Shown one piece after another: positions 46,576 to 55,001 of a stretch of DNA of 64,000 nt. A program made the position numbers and the translations under genes. The DNA is from Planctomycetota bacterium. Its GTDB lineage: Bacteria > Planctomycetota > Brocadiia > SM23-32 > JAKLEA01. The DNA is taken from positions 124,001 through 188,000 of the forward strand of contig JAKLEA010000002.1 in the NCBI GenBank assembly GCA_022711755.1. Reading direction: 5' to 3'. Position 1 is the first letter of the stretch. Each line of letters opens with the position of its first letter. Under the pieces are notes generated by a model. It saw only the letters and a program-made list of their open reading frames with translations. It made no database searches and had not been told where the DNA came from.

Positions 46576-47349
46576 CTATGCCTTGCGATTCCTGCGCTTC
46601 AACACGGCGATGCCGGCGATGCCCAGCGCAATCAATCCGGCGGTTGAAGGTTCCGGCACAGGCGAAACCGTGAGTCCGCTGATGTAGAGGGTATTTCCGC
46701 CTCCGCCGAATGCGGCGAAGTAGATCGTTCCGAAATCCTGACCGAGCGGGTCAATGAACGGATAGTCGTCGGCAATCAGCATTGAGTTCATGTAGACGTC
46801 CGTTGTCATGTTCTGGTAATCGTTGACGACCTCCAGCAACTCCCAATTTCCGCTCGCAAGGAAATAGCCGGAATTCATCTCGTTGACTATCAGCCACGCG
46901 CCGGGAATGTCCATGTACCAATCCCAGTAGAAAAGAACCATTGCCGCAGTCGGATTCGCCGGCGTGGGAGCAGTAGGCTCGCCTCCGCCGCCGAGCTGCG
47001 CAAACGGATCACCCCAGACGACGGCATAATCTTGGAAATCCATATCATAACTTACCCACATCTCGCTTATCACGGTCTCTCCCGGTGCGGGCTGGGGATA
47101 ATCGTGGCAGATGTGTGTTTCCTGGCCGAAGTTGTAGCCGCCGTTGATGGCCAGTTCTTCATACTCTGTAACTTCACCGCTCCCGGTAGGATCGCCGATC
47201 ACGTACCAGCCCTGCTGGCCGCTGATGTTCCCTACCGTATAACCTTCGCCGCCGCTGAAGTGGCTTTGGAAGAAGGCCGCCGCCGAGGCCGAACCGGACC
47301 ACGCGGCCAAGATTGCCGTCACCAGGATCATTACAAAACTGCGCTTCAT
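46576..47349 (-). CDS. PEP-CTERM sorted secreted protein
   Basis: The 257-residue protein has a signal peptide (MKRSFVMILVTAILAAWSGSASA) and ends with VPEPSTAGLIALGIAGIAVL followed by KRRNRKA, the complete PEP-CTERM tripartite signal recognised by exosortase. The middle is beta-rich and aromatic, with a Gly-rich segment, and looks like a jelly-roll or lectin-like domain. It is presumably exported and processed for attachment to an exopolysaccharide matrix. AAGGAGA precedes the ATG at 47349, which decides that start. No exosortase gene is present in the window. Confidence 0.88.
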   Translation of the reverse strand: MKRSFVMILVTAILAAWSGSASAAAFFQSHFSGGEGYTVGNISGQQGWYVIGDPTGSGEVTEYEELAINGGYNFGQETHICHDYPQPAPGETVISEMWVSYDMDFQDYAVVWGDPFAQLGGGGEPTAPTPANPTAAMVLFYWDWYMDIPGAWLIVNEMNSGYFLASGNWELLEVVNDYQNMTTDVYMNSMLIADDYPFIDPLGQDFGTIYFAAFGGGGNTLYISGLTVSPVPEPSTAGLIALGIAGIAVLKRRNRKA

Positions 47350-47435
47350 CTGACTCTCCTTATCCTGAACCGATAAGAACCGTCTGCGAAATCCTGCTCT
47401 CCCCAAGGTTGCGACGCGGCGTGACGAATATGTAC

Positions 47436-47465
47436 TACATACAACCTGTTTGAGGTTACTGTCAA
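47436..47465 (-). promoter_or_regulatory. Promoter of the PEP-CTERM gene
   Basis: On the minus strand an exact TTGACA (47465-47460) stands 18 bases before TATGTA (47441-47436). The start codon follows about 85 bases later. The dispersed repeat begins 20 bases upstream. Confidence 0.55.
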
Positions 47466-47484
47466 GCATTTTTAAGACGAGTAT

Positions 47485-47585
47485 GTATCCGGTCAGTGAA
47501 GGGAGCGTTAATATGCCAGCCACTTGATAGGGGCGGGTTTGAAACCCGCCCCTACGCTGCCACGCGCCCGTGACTGATGCCGTAC
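47485..47585. repeat. Dispersed 100-bp repeat, copy 2
   Basis: This matches 3601-3700 over its whole length with three substitutions and one inserted base. It contains the same GGGGCGGGT/ACCCGCCCC palindrome. It lies just upstream of the PEP-CTERM promoter. Apart from this and that promoter, the interval 47350-47819 shows nothing recognisable. Confidence 0.85.
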
Positions 47586-47819
47586 ACGGGTATTTAGTTT
47601 CTGACCGGATTGGGTTGCGGCGCAGACGTCTCTCCTGCTACCTTTCCCTGCAATCGGGATTGTTGCGCAATGACATGTGCGGAGTCTGTTGGCCGGTTGA
47701 TAACTCAGGCGTTCTACTGTGGACAAGAACACCCCTTAGAACGTATCCTGACGCGAACGCGCCCGGGATCCTGCGGCCTCCGGCGCGGAAGGAACTGGTT
47801 CGTCTGGAGACTGGGAGAA

Positions 47820-48755
47820 ATGAGAAGGAAGATATTCATCATCACCGTCGCGCTTTGCGCGGCGCTGGTCTGCGGCTGCGCTTCGACCGAAGTCGCTCCG
47901 TCCGAATCTGCGGCGTCGAATCCGCCCGCCCGGACGTCCGCATCCGCACCTTCGGGCGAGTGGACCGCCGCCCATGTGGCAATCATCGAAGGATTCAAGG
48001 TCCCGGAATCCGTCTGCGTTGACGGCGAGACCGGCTTCGCTTACGTCTCCAACATCGAGGGCGAGAAGGAAACATGGTGGGGGGACGACGGGCAGGGATT
48101 CATCTCCCGTCTGACGCCGGACGGGAAGGTTGAAGCAATGGGCTGGCACGACAGCCGCCCGGGCGATCTGATCAACTCCCCGAAAGGGCTTTGCATCTAC
48201 AAGGGGGACCTCTACGCGGCGGACAATACCCGCCTTATCCGTTTCACGCTTTCGCTCGGCATCCCCGGCCAGATCATCCCCGTCCCCGGCACGGCGAGGA
48301 TCAACGACATGGCCACGGACGGCAAGGCGGTCTGGTTTACGGATACCGCGACGGGAAAGATTTGGCGGTTGGACGCAGGAGGGTTCAGCGAAATCAAGCC
48401 GTTGGACAGTGTCAACGGCATAACATTCGGCGGCGGCAGGATGTTTGGCGTAAGCTGGAACAACCACGAGGTCTACGAGCTTGACCCGACCGGACAGGCC
48501 GAGCCGCAACCTTTCGGAGTGGCGGAGCATTTCACAAATCCCGACGGAATAGAAGTCCTGGACGACGGATCGTTTCTGGTTTCGGATTTCATGGGCAATA
48601 AGGTCTGCGTGATCGCCCCTGACCGGAAAACCGTGAAAACCCTCATCGCGATCGAAACGCCGGCGGACATAGGTCTTGACCGCGCGCGAGGGCTGCTCTA
48701 CATCCCGCTGTTCATGCCGGGCAAGGTGGCTATTTTCAAGCTTGAGAAGAAATGA
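47820..48755 (+). CDS. SMP-30/NHL-like beta-propeller lipoprotein
   Basis: The 311-residue protein starts MRRKIFIITVALCAALVCGC, a lipoprotein signal with Cys20 as the lipidation site, then a Ser/Ala/Pro-rich linker. The rest is a six-bladed propeller with repeats such as SPKGLCIYKGDLYAADNTRL, INDMATDGKAVWFTDTATGK and FTNPDGIEVLDDGSFLVSDF, as in SMP-30/gluconolactonase and NHL proteins. It may be a binding or scaffold protein at the membrane; catalytic metal ligands of gluconolactonases cannot be assigned by eye. It is the first gene of the haem-protein operon and overlaps the next gene by ATGA. Confidence 0.82.
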   Translation: MRRKIFIITVALCAALVCGCASTEVAPSESAASNPPARTSASAPSGEWTAAHVAIIEGFKVPESVCVDGETGFAYVSNIEGEKETWWGDDGQGFISRLTPDGKVEAMGWHDSRPGDLINSPKGLCIYKGDLYAADNTRLIRFTLSLGIPGQIIPVPGTARINDMATDGKAVWFTDTATGKIWRLDAGGFSEIKPLDSVNGITFGGGRMFGVSWNNHEVYELDPTGQAEPQPFGVAEHFTNPDGIEVLDDGSFLVSDFMGNKVCVIAPDRKTVKTLIAIETPADIGLDRARGLLYIPLFMPGKVAIFKLEKK

Positions 48756-51700
48756 CTAAAGCGACCGGCCTTTTAGAAGCGACGTGTTTCAGGCTGCGGA
48801 CATCGCTCTTGGCGTTAGTCTGCGCGATCGCTCTCTACCGGTGCGCATCAGCGGATGAGACCGGACGGATTACCTTCGATTTCGAGACCAGCGACCTTCA
48901 GGGCTGGCAGATTACAGAAGGACGATTTGATCGCCTGATCTGCGACAGGCCTTTCTTCCATCATCAGCCGAACACGCCTTACAATAAACAGGGAAAGTGG
49001 TTCCTCACCACGCTTGAGCGAGGCGACGGACAACCGGACGACCTGATGACAGGAGTCATTGAGTCCCCCGTCTTTGTCCTCAGCGCCCCGAAGATGAGCC
49101 TGCTGGTTGGTGGGGGCGCTCACGCTGAAACCTATGTCGCCCTCTGCGCTATTGACGGGAGAGAACAATTCAGCGCGCGCGGCAGGAACGACCAGAAGAT
49201 GGTCCGGGTAGAGTGGAACGCATCCAACCTTGTCGGCAAACCGGTCTATCTTAAGGTCGTGGATCATCACACCGGCGGATGGGGGCATATCACCTTCGAC
49301 GACTTCATCGCGGAAGGGCGCATTGACGCCGATGCCACCGCGCGCCGCGCCGCAGAGGCTCAGGAACGGCGGTTGAAGGAAATGCGGGATGCGTTAATCG
49401 CGAGGGCTGCGCGAGTCGCGTACGCATTGGCGGACAGGATTGCAACCTTCGGCACGGAGAGCGGCGGGGCGTTGCAGACGGAACTTGACGCCATCGTGGT
49501 CAGGGTTAAAGCGGCGGATATTCGGGAGATCGCCGGGTTGAACGGGGAATTCGACGCCTTTTCCCACAAGGCGCTGACGGCCAATCCGCTCCTGACCGTC
49601 CATCCGATACTCTACGTCGTCAGGCCCCAATACCTCCCCGACCATCACAACACCGAGACAATGTTCCAGACCGGGGAGATCAACACGGGCAGCTTCCGGG
49701 GCGGCGGCGCGTTGAAGATGATTGATTTCGCGCGGGGGGGGGAGACAAAGACGCTGATCGAGGTCCCGGACGGCATCGCGCGCGACCCGGAGATGAGCTT
49801 CGACGGGCGCAGGATCGTCTTCTCCATGCGCCGCAATCGCGACGACGACTATCACATTTATGTAATCAACAGCGACGGTTCCGATTTGAAGCAGTTGACG
49901 TTCGGCTCCGGAATCACGGATATAGATCCAATCTATTTGCCGGACGGGGGGATCGTCTTTACCTCCACCCGCGAACCAAAATACTGCCATTGCAACCGCC
50001 ATATCATGGGCAACCTTTTCCGCATGGACGGCGACGGCGCGAACATCACGCAGATTGGCCGGAACACGCTCTTCGAGGGCCATCCCTGCCTTATGCCGGA
50101 CGGCTCGATCATGTACGACCGGTGGGAATACGTTGACCGCCAGTTCGGGCCGTCGTTCGGGCTTTGGCTGACGAATCCGGACGGAACGTCGCACACGCTC
50201 CATTACGGCAACAACGCATGGTCTCCGGGAGGGATCATTGACGCCCGCCCCGTGCCGGATTCGCAATGGATCGTGGCTACGTTCACATCCTGCCATGACC
50301 GCCCCTGGGGAGCGATCGCCGTTGTTGACAAACGGCTGGGTATGGACGGGACGAAGCCGATCGTGAAGAGCTGGCCGGCGGACATAAGCAGATTTCTCAA
50401 CGTCAACGTTGTCGGCGGCATTGACGTCTTCAAGCAGGTGGAGCCGAAATACGAAGACCCCTATCCGCTGTCGGACAAGTATTTCCTCTGCTCCCGCGCG
50501 ATCTCCGGCGAAACAATGGGGATGTTCCTGATTGACGTTTTCGGCAACGAGACGCTGATCCACTCCGAAGGCGCGGGATGTTACGATCCAATGCCGATGT
50601 CGCCGCGACGACGTCCGGGCTGCATGCCTGACTTCAGCGACTTGTCGAAATCCGAAGGAGTGTTTTATGTGGCGGATGTTTATCGCGGCTCAGGCATGGA
50701 AAGCGTTCCGCGCGGTACGGTCAAGTACCTTCGCATTATCGAAGCCCCCCCGAAGCTCTTCTGGACGAATCAGCTCTGGAACATTGACGCCACTCAGGCC
50801 CCGGCGATGAACTGGAACTCGACCAACAACAAGCGCATCCTGGGCGATGTTCCGGTGGAGGCGGACGGATCGGCGTATTTCGCCATTCCGGCGGACAAGT
50901 TCATCTACTTCCAGGCGCTGGACGAGAATCGCATGATGATCCAGAGCATGAGAAGCGGAACCACCATCCGCCCCGGCGAGAGGGCAGGCTGCGCCGGATG
51001 CCACGAAAACCGCCTGACTTCCGCCCCGAATCCCCGCCAGCCCCTTGCTATGAAACGCCAGCCGGATAAACTGGAGTCCTGGCACGGCCCCGCCAGGGAG
51101 TTCAACTACCTGACGGAAGTCCAACCAGTGTTTGACAGGTACTGTGTAAAATGTCACGATTACGGCAAGCCAGGCAGCGCGAAGCTCAACCTTTCCGGCG
51201 ATCTGGGACTTGTCTTCAACACTTCCTACCTGGAACTCAGGAGGAAGTCGGCTGTCCGCTGGTTCCCGGACAAACCGGGCGACGCGAAACTCCTGGTCAA
51301 GGCGGTTGACGACGGCCCGCCGGACGTCTTGCCGCCATACGCATGGGGATCGCATCGCAGCCGCATCGTTGACGTGATCCGCAGCGGGCACAACGACGTG
51401 AAGATGGACCGCGAGAGCTTTGAACGCATCGTCACATGGATTGATCTGAACGCGGTCTATTACGGTTCGTATGCCACAGCGTGGCCGGATAACCCGTTCG
51501 GTCGCTCGCCCCTTGACGGCGGTCAGGTGGCGCGCCTGAGCGAACTGACGGGCATCACGCTGCACGAGACGTCGTCGGAGATGCAAGGCTCCCAGGTCAA
51601 CTTCACAAGACCGGAGCTAAGCCCGTGCCTGGCGCGGCTGAAGGAAGGCGATCCGAAGCGCGCGGAAGCGCTGGCGATCATCCGCCGCGGGGCGGCGATT

Positions 51701-51850
51701 CTGGCCGAAACGCCCCGGGCCGACATGCCCGGCTTCAGGATCGTCCGGGAGACCGAAACCCGGCAACAGAAAAAATATGACGCCCGGCTGGAGCTTGAGG
51801 CCCAGACCCGGCGGGCGATCATCGAAGGAAGAAAGGTCCGCCTCGATTGA
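48752..51850 (+). CDS. Periplasmic di-haem TolB-like propeller protein, hydrazine synthase alpha-like
   Basis: The 1032-residue protein has an N-terminal signal region (to about residue 35), a beta-sandwich with FDFETSDLQGWQ, a helical linker, and a TolB/WD40-like propeller (FDGRRIVFSMRRN; YLPDGGIVFTSTRE). The conserved block YCHCNRHIMGNLFRMDGDG holds C412 and C414. Two c-type haem sites follow: C747-AG-CH and C798-VK-CH. This order (propeller, middle haem domain, C-terminal haem domain) is that of the hydrazine synthase alpha subunit and its uncharacterised relatives in planctomycetes. Residue +4 after the first haem histidine is Leu. It starts inside the lipoprotein stop codon. Function is unknown; hydrazine formation should not be assumed. 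Confidence 0.85.
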   Translation: MTKATGLLEATCFRLRTSLLALVCAIALYRCASADETGRITFDFETSDLQGWQITEGRFDRLICDRPFFHHQPNTPYNKQGKWFLTTLERGDGQPDDLMTGVIESPVFVLSAPKMSLLVGGGAHAETYVALCAIDGREQFSARGRNDQKMVRVEWNASNLVGKPVYLKVVDHHTGGWGHITFDDFIAEGRIDADATARRAAEAQERRLKEMRDALIARAARVAYALADRIATFGTESGGALQTELDAIVVRVKAADIREIAGLNGEFDAFSHKALTANPLLTVHPILYVVRPQYLPDHHNTETMFQTGEINTGSFRGGGALKMIDFARGGETKTLIEVPDGIARDPEMSFDGRRIVFSMRRNRDDDYHIYVINSDGSDLKQLTFGSGITDIDPIYLPDGGIVFTSTREPKYCHCNRHIMGNLFRMDGDGANITQIGRNTLFEGHPCLMPDGSIMYDRWEYVDRQFGPSFGLWLTNPDGTSHTLHYGNNAWSPGGIIDARPVPDSQWIVATFTSCHDRPWGAIAVVDKRLGMDGTKPIVKSWPADISRFLNVNVVGGIDVFKQVEPKYEDPYPLSDKYFLCSRAISGETMGMFLIDVFGNETLIHSEGAGCYDPMPMSPRRRPGCMPDFSDLSKSEGVFYVADVYRGSGMESVPRGTVKYLRIIEAPPKLFWTNQLWNIDATQAPAMNWNSTNNKRILGDVPVEADGSAYFAIPADKFIYFQALDENRMMIQSMRSGTTIRPGERAGCAGCHENRLTSAPNPRQPLAMKRQPDKLESWHGPAREFNYLTEVQPVFDRYCVKCHDYGKPGSAKLNLSGDLGLVFNTSYLELRRKSAVRWFPDKPGDAKLLVKAVDDGPPDVLPPYAWGSHRSRIVDVIRSGHNDVKMDRESFERIVTWIDLNAVYYGSYATAWPDNPFGRSPLDGGQVARLSELTGITLHETSSEMQGSQVNFTRPELSPCLARLKEGDPKRAEALAIIRRGAAILAETPRADMPGFRIVRETETRQQKKYDARLELEAQTRRAIIEGRKVRLD

Positions 51851-51893
51851 GGGACGGGCATTGTGCGTCCGCACTTTGCGGGACAGGAACAAG

Positions 51894-53777
51894 ATGAAAA
51901 AGACAATAATTGCAGTTCTACTGATCGCGCTGGCAGCCGCCGCGTGCCGTCAAACCATGATGGCCCGACGCATTGATGTGGCTGAGAAATCCGAATATCT
52001 CTCCCCCTGCGCCGTGGTCGCAAGCCCGGACGGAGCGCGCCTCTACATCGCGGAACAGACCGCCATGCAGATCGCCGTCTTCGACACTGTGGCTGAGAAG
52101 AACGCGGGAACCGTGGTCTTGTCAGCCCAACCGTCAGGCCTCGCCCTGTCCGCCGACGGATCAAGGCTTTACGCGACATGCGGCAGCCCCTCCGGCTTCG
52201 TCGCAGTGATTGACACTGCGACGCTCGCGGTCGTGACGGAGATTGACGCCGGCCATACGGCCGTCAGCCCAGTCCTCAGCCCGGACGGCGCGACGCTCTA
52301 CGTCTGCAACCGTTACAACAACAACGTGTCCGCTATTGGCCTGGCGTCAGGAAAAGAGCTGCGTAGAATCCCCGTCCGGCGGGAGCCGATTGCCGCAGCG
52401 ATCACCCCGGACGGCAGATATCTCTTCGTCGCCAATCACCTCCCGACCGGCCCCAGCAGCGTGGATTTCGTGGCGGCGGTCGTGAGCGTCATTGACATCG
52501 CTCAACAGAAGGTGACCGCTGAGATTGACCTGCCCAACGGCAGCACAAGCCTGCGAAGCATCTGCGTATCCCCGGATGGAAAGTACGCCTACGTCCCGCA
52601 CATTCTTGCCCGCTTTCACATGCCGACGACGCAGCTCGTGCGCGGTTGGATGAACACAGCCGGACTCAGCATCATTGACGTTGCGGCCATGAAGCGTTTC
52701 AACACCGTCCTCCTCGACGACGTGGACAAGGGATCGGCCAACCCATGGGCGGTTGCCTGTACGACAGATTCCAAGACAGTTTGTGTCACACAGGCCGGAA
52801 CGCACGAGATCAGTGTCATTGACGCGCCGTCCCTTCTGGAAAAGCTGGCAAAGATGCCCGAGAAGCTGGACAACACGAAAACTGTGGATTACACCGCCGC
52901 ATCCCTGATCGCTGATGACGTTCCGAACGACCTCTCTTTCCTGGTCGGCCACAGGAAGCGCATCAAGGTGAAGGGCAACGGCCCCCGTGCGCTGGCCATC
53001 GTCGGACGCAGGGCCTACGTGCCGGAGTATTTCACGGACAGCATGAGCGTGGTTGAATTGGACATCGAAGGTTACAAACAGGTTCGCGCCGTCGCGCTCG
53101 GTCCTGCCCAGCCGCTGACCACCGTCCGCACCGGCGAGATGTTCTTCAACGACGCGGCCCTCTGCTTCCAATCCTGGCAGAGTTGTGAAAGCTGCCATCC
53201 GGATTCCAGGGCGGACGGCCTGAACTGGGACCTCCTCAACGACGGCATGGGCAACCCCAAAAATTCCAAGAGCATGCTGCTCGCCCACAGGACCCCCCCC
53301 TCGATGTCCTCCGGCATACGCGACAGCGCGGAGATGGCGGTCCGGGCAGGCATCAAATTCATTCAGTTCGCCGTCCGCCCGGAGGAGGACGCCGTCGCCA
53401 TTGACGAATACCTCAAGAGCATGAAGCCGCTCCCCGGCCCCGTCGCCTGCGATGCGAAGCTGGCCGCCTCCGTCGAACGCGGGCGCAAGCTGTTCAACGA
53501 TCCGAAGGTCGGGTGCGCCGCGTGCCATTCAGGGGAGCTTTACACGGATCTTCAATCCTACGACGTGGGCACTCGCGGGGAGCTTGACCGCCGGGATGAC
53601 TTTGACACGCCGACGCTGATTGAAGTCTGGCGCTCCGCCCCGTACCTGCACGACGGACGGTCGGTTGAGATGAAGGACGTTATCACCAGGGACAATCCAC
53701 AGGACAAGCACGGTAAAACCTCGCAACTGAGCGAGGAGGAAAAGGCCGATCTTGCAAACTTTGTGCTCTCGCTCTGA
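51894..53777 (+). CDS. YVTN beta-propeller fused to di-haem cytochrome c peroxidase domain, hydrazine synthase beta/gamma-like
   Basis: The 627-residue protein has a lipoprotein-type signal (IALAAAAC), then a seven-bladed YVTN propeller (residues about 35-400) with repeats like SPDGARLYIAEQTAMQIAVF and SPDGATLYVCNRYNNNVSAI. A cytochrome c peroxidase/MauG-like half follows with haem sites C431-ES-CH and C541-AA-CH, the block DGLNWDLLNDGMGNPKNSKS, and the usual end APYLHDGRSVEMKDV. The same two modules are separate beta and gamma subunits in hydrazine synthase. AGGAAC precedes the ATG at 51894. It lies 43 bases after the alpha-like gene, so the two products probably form one periplasmic complex. 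Confidence 0.88.
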   Translation: MKKTIIAVLLIALAAAACRQTMMARRIDVAEKSEYLSPCAVVASPDGARLYIAEQTAMQIAVFDTVAEKNAGTVVLSAQPSGLALSADGSRLYATCGSPSGFVAVIDTATLAVVTEIDAGHTAVSPVLSPDGATLYVCNRYNNNVSAIGLASGKELRRIPVRREPIAAAITPDGRYLFVANHLPTGPSSVDFVAAVVSVIDIAQQKVTAEIDLPNGSTSLRSICVSPDGKYAYVPHILARFHMPTTQLVRGWMNTAGLSIIDVAAMKRFNTVLLDDVDKGSANPWAVACTTDSKTVCVTQAGTHEISVIDAPSLLEKLAKMPEKLDNTKTVDYTAASLIADDVPNDLSFLVGHRKRIKVKGNGPRALAIVGRRAYVPEYFTDSMSVVELDIEGYKQVRAVALGPAQPLTTVRTGEMFFNDAALCFQSWQSCESCHPDSRADGLNWDLLNDGMGNPKNSKSMLLAHRTPPSMSSGIRDSAEMAVRAGIKFIQFAVRPEEDAVAIDEYLKSMKPLPGPVACDAKLAASVERGRKLFNDPKVGCAACHSGELYTDLQSYDVGTRGELDRRDDFDTPTLIEVWRSAPYLHDGRSVEMKDVITRDNPQDKHGKTSQLSEEEKADLANFVLSL

Positions 53778-53789
53778 GACAGGCCGACA

Positions 53790-54947
53790 ATGAATCAACA
53801 ACGCGCGGTGAAGCACCGGTTGACGCGTCTGCTGAAACACCCCGGATGTGATATCGCTATTGTCGCTCCCCCCGGAGACGCGGCGCGCCCCGGCATTGAG
53901 GAAATGTGCCTGACGCTTTGCCCCCTGCCCGGCGAAAGCGCCGCAGGCATGGCACGCAGGCTGGCTTCTGAGCTTTCCGCGCTTGGCGCGCAGACCGTTA
54001 AGCACGACGTCTTCGGACCCGTCGCTTCATACGGGGAATTCATGGGCGCATGGCGTTCCGTCGCGTCCGGCGCCGACTGCCCGATCACATGGGTTGCCGG
54101 CGCGTCATGCTCCGGGGCCTCGCTGGCTGGAATCCACGTCCGAGCCGTAAAGGGCGCGCCCGTCGAGACGGTCAGAACGCCCGAAGGGAGGCCCGCCGGC
54201 AGGACGTATTGCGACGGTCATGCGCGATACTGTCTGCTTGGGGGAATCGGGCCGGACACGGCGGGGGCTGAACGCGGAGAGCAGGCGCTTGAGACCTTTA
54301 AAAATATCCGAACCGCCCTCGGAACGGTCGGTATGGCAATGTCCAACGTCGTCCGCACGTGGTTCTACATTGATCACATTCTGGATTGGTACGGACGCTT
54401 CAACGAGGTCAGGACGGACTTTTTCAGGAGGACCGGGGTCTTCGAAGGCGTGGTTCCCGCCAGCACCGGCATCGGCGGCGGCAATCCCGACGGGACGGCT
54501 GTCGTCGCGGGTTGTCTTGCCGTGGAACCCGTCGCCGGCGATATGGCCGTCAGCCAGCTCTCCTCCCCCCTTCAAGGCTCCGCGCAGGATTACGGCAGCT
54601 CCTTCGCCCGCGCTGTTGAAACACAGGTTCCCGGATTGCGGACGGTCTACGTCTCCGGGACGGCCAGCATCGCGCCGGACGGGCGCACAGTGCGCGAGGA
54701 CGACGTTGCCGGCCAGACGGAACTGACCATGCGTGTCGTATCCGCCATACTCGAATCGCGCGGGATGAGCTATGCGGACGCGACCCGGGCGCTCGTCTAC
54801 TTCAAACGCGCCGAAGACGCGCCGGCATACGACCGTTACGCCCGGGCCAACGGACTCGGCGGGATGCCCGTCATCGTCACGCATAATGATATCTGCCGCG
54901 ACGACCTGCTTTTCGAGATCGAGATTGACGCCTCGGCGTCGGTTTGA
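53790..54947 (+). CDS. Chorismatase/RidA-like two-domain protein
   Basis: The 385-residue cytoplasmic protein has an N-terminal half resembling FkbO/Hyg5-type chorismatases (ENIRTALGTVGM-like helix FKNIRTALGTVGMAMSNVVR, then TWFYIDHILDWYGRFNEVRT and PASTGIGGGN) and a C-terminal RidA/YjgF half (VYVSGTASIAPDGRTVREDD, ESRGMSYADATRALVYFK). Chorismatases hydrolyse chorismate; RidA proteins hydrolyse enamine or imine intermediates. The exact reaction is not predictable. It starts 12 bases after the cytochrome fusion gene and is therefore co-transcribed, which may mean it supplies or detoxifies a metabolite for that system. Confidence 0.75.
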   Translation: MNQQRAVKHRLTRLLKHPGCDIAIVAPPGDAARPGIEEMCLTLCPLPGESAAGMARRLASELSALGAQTVKHDVFGPVASYGEFMGAWRSVASGADCPITWVAGASCSGASLAGIHVRAVKGAPVETVRTPEGRPAGRTYCDGHARYCLLGGIGPDTAGAERGEQALETFKNIRTALGTVGMAMSNVVRTWFYIDHILDWYGRFNEVRTDFFRRTGVFEGVVPASTGIGGGNPDGTAVVAGCLAVEPVAGDMAVSQLSSPLQGSAQDYGSSFARAVETQVPGLRTVYVSGTASIAPDGRTVREDDVAGQTELTMRVVSAILESRGMSYADATRALVYFKRAEDAPAYDRYARANGLGGMPVIVTHNDICRDDLLFEIEIDASASV

Positions 54948-55001
54948 CGCCGCTTGCGGAGGGAATGCGGCGATTATCCTGCCTGCGGATCGCGTGAGAT
55001 C

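Noticed and set aside
48752..53777. Evidence for anammox metabolism
   Set aside because: The genes resemble hydrazine synthase subunits, but related genes are common in planctomycetes that do not perform anammox, and no other anammox gene is in the window.
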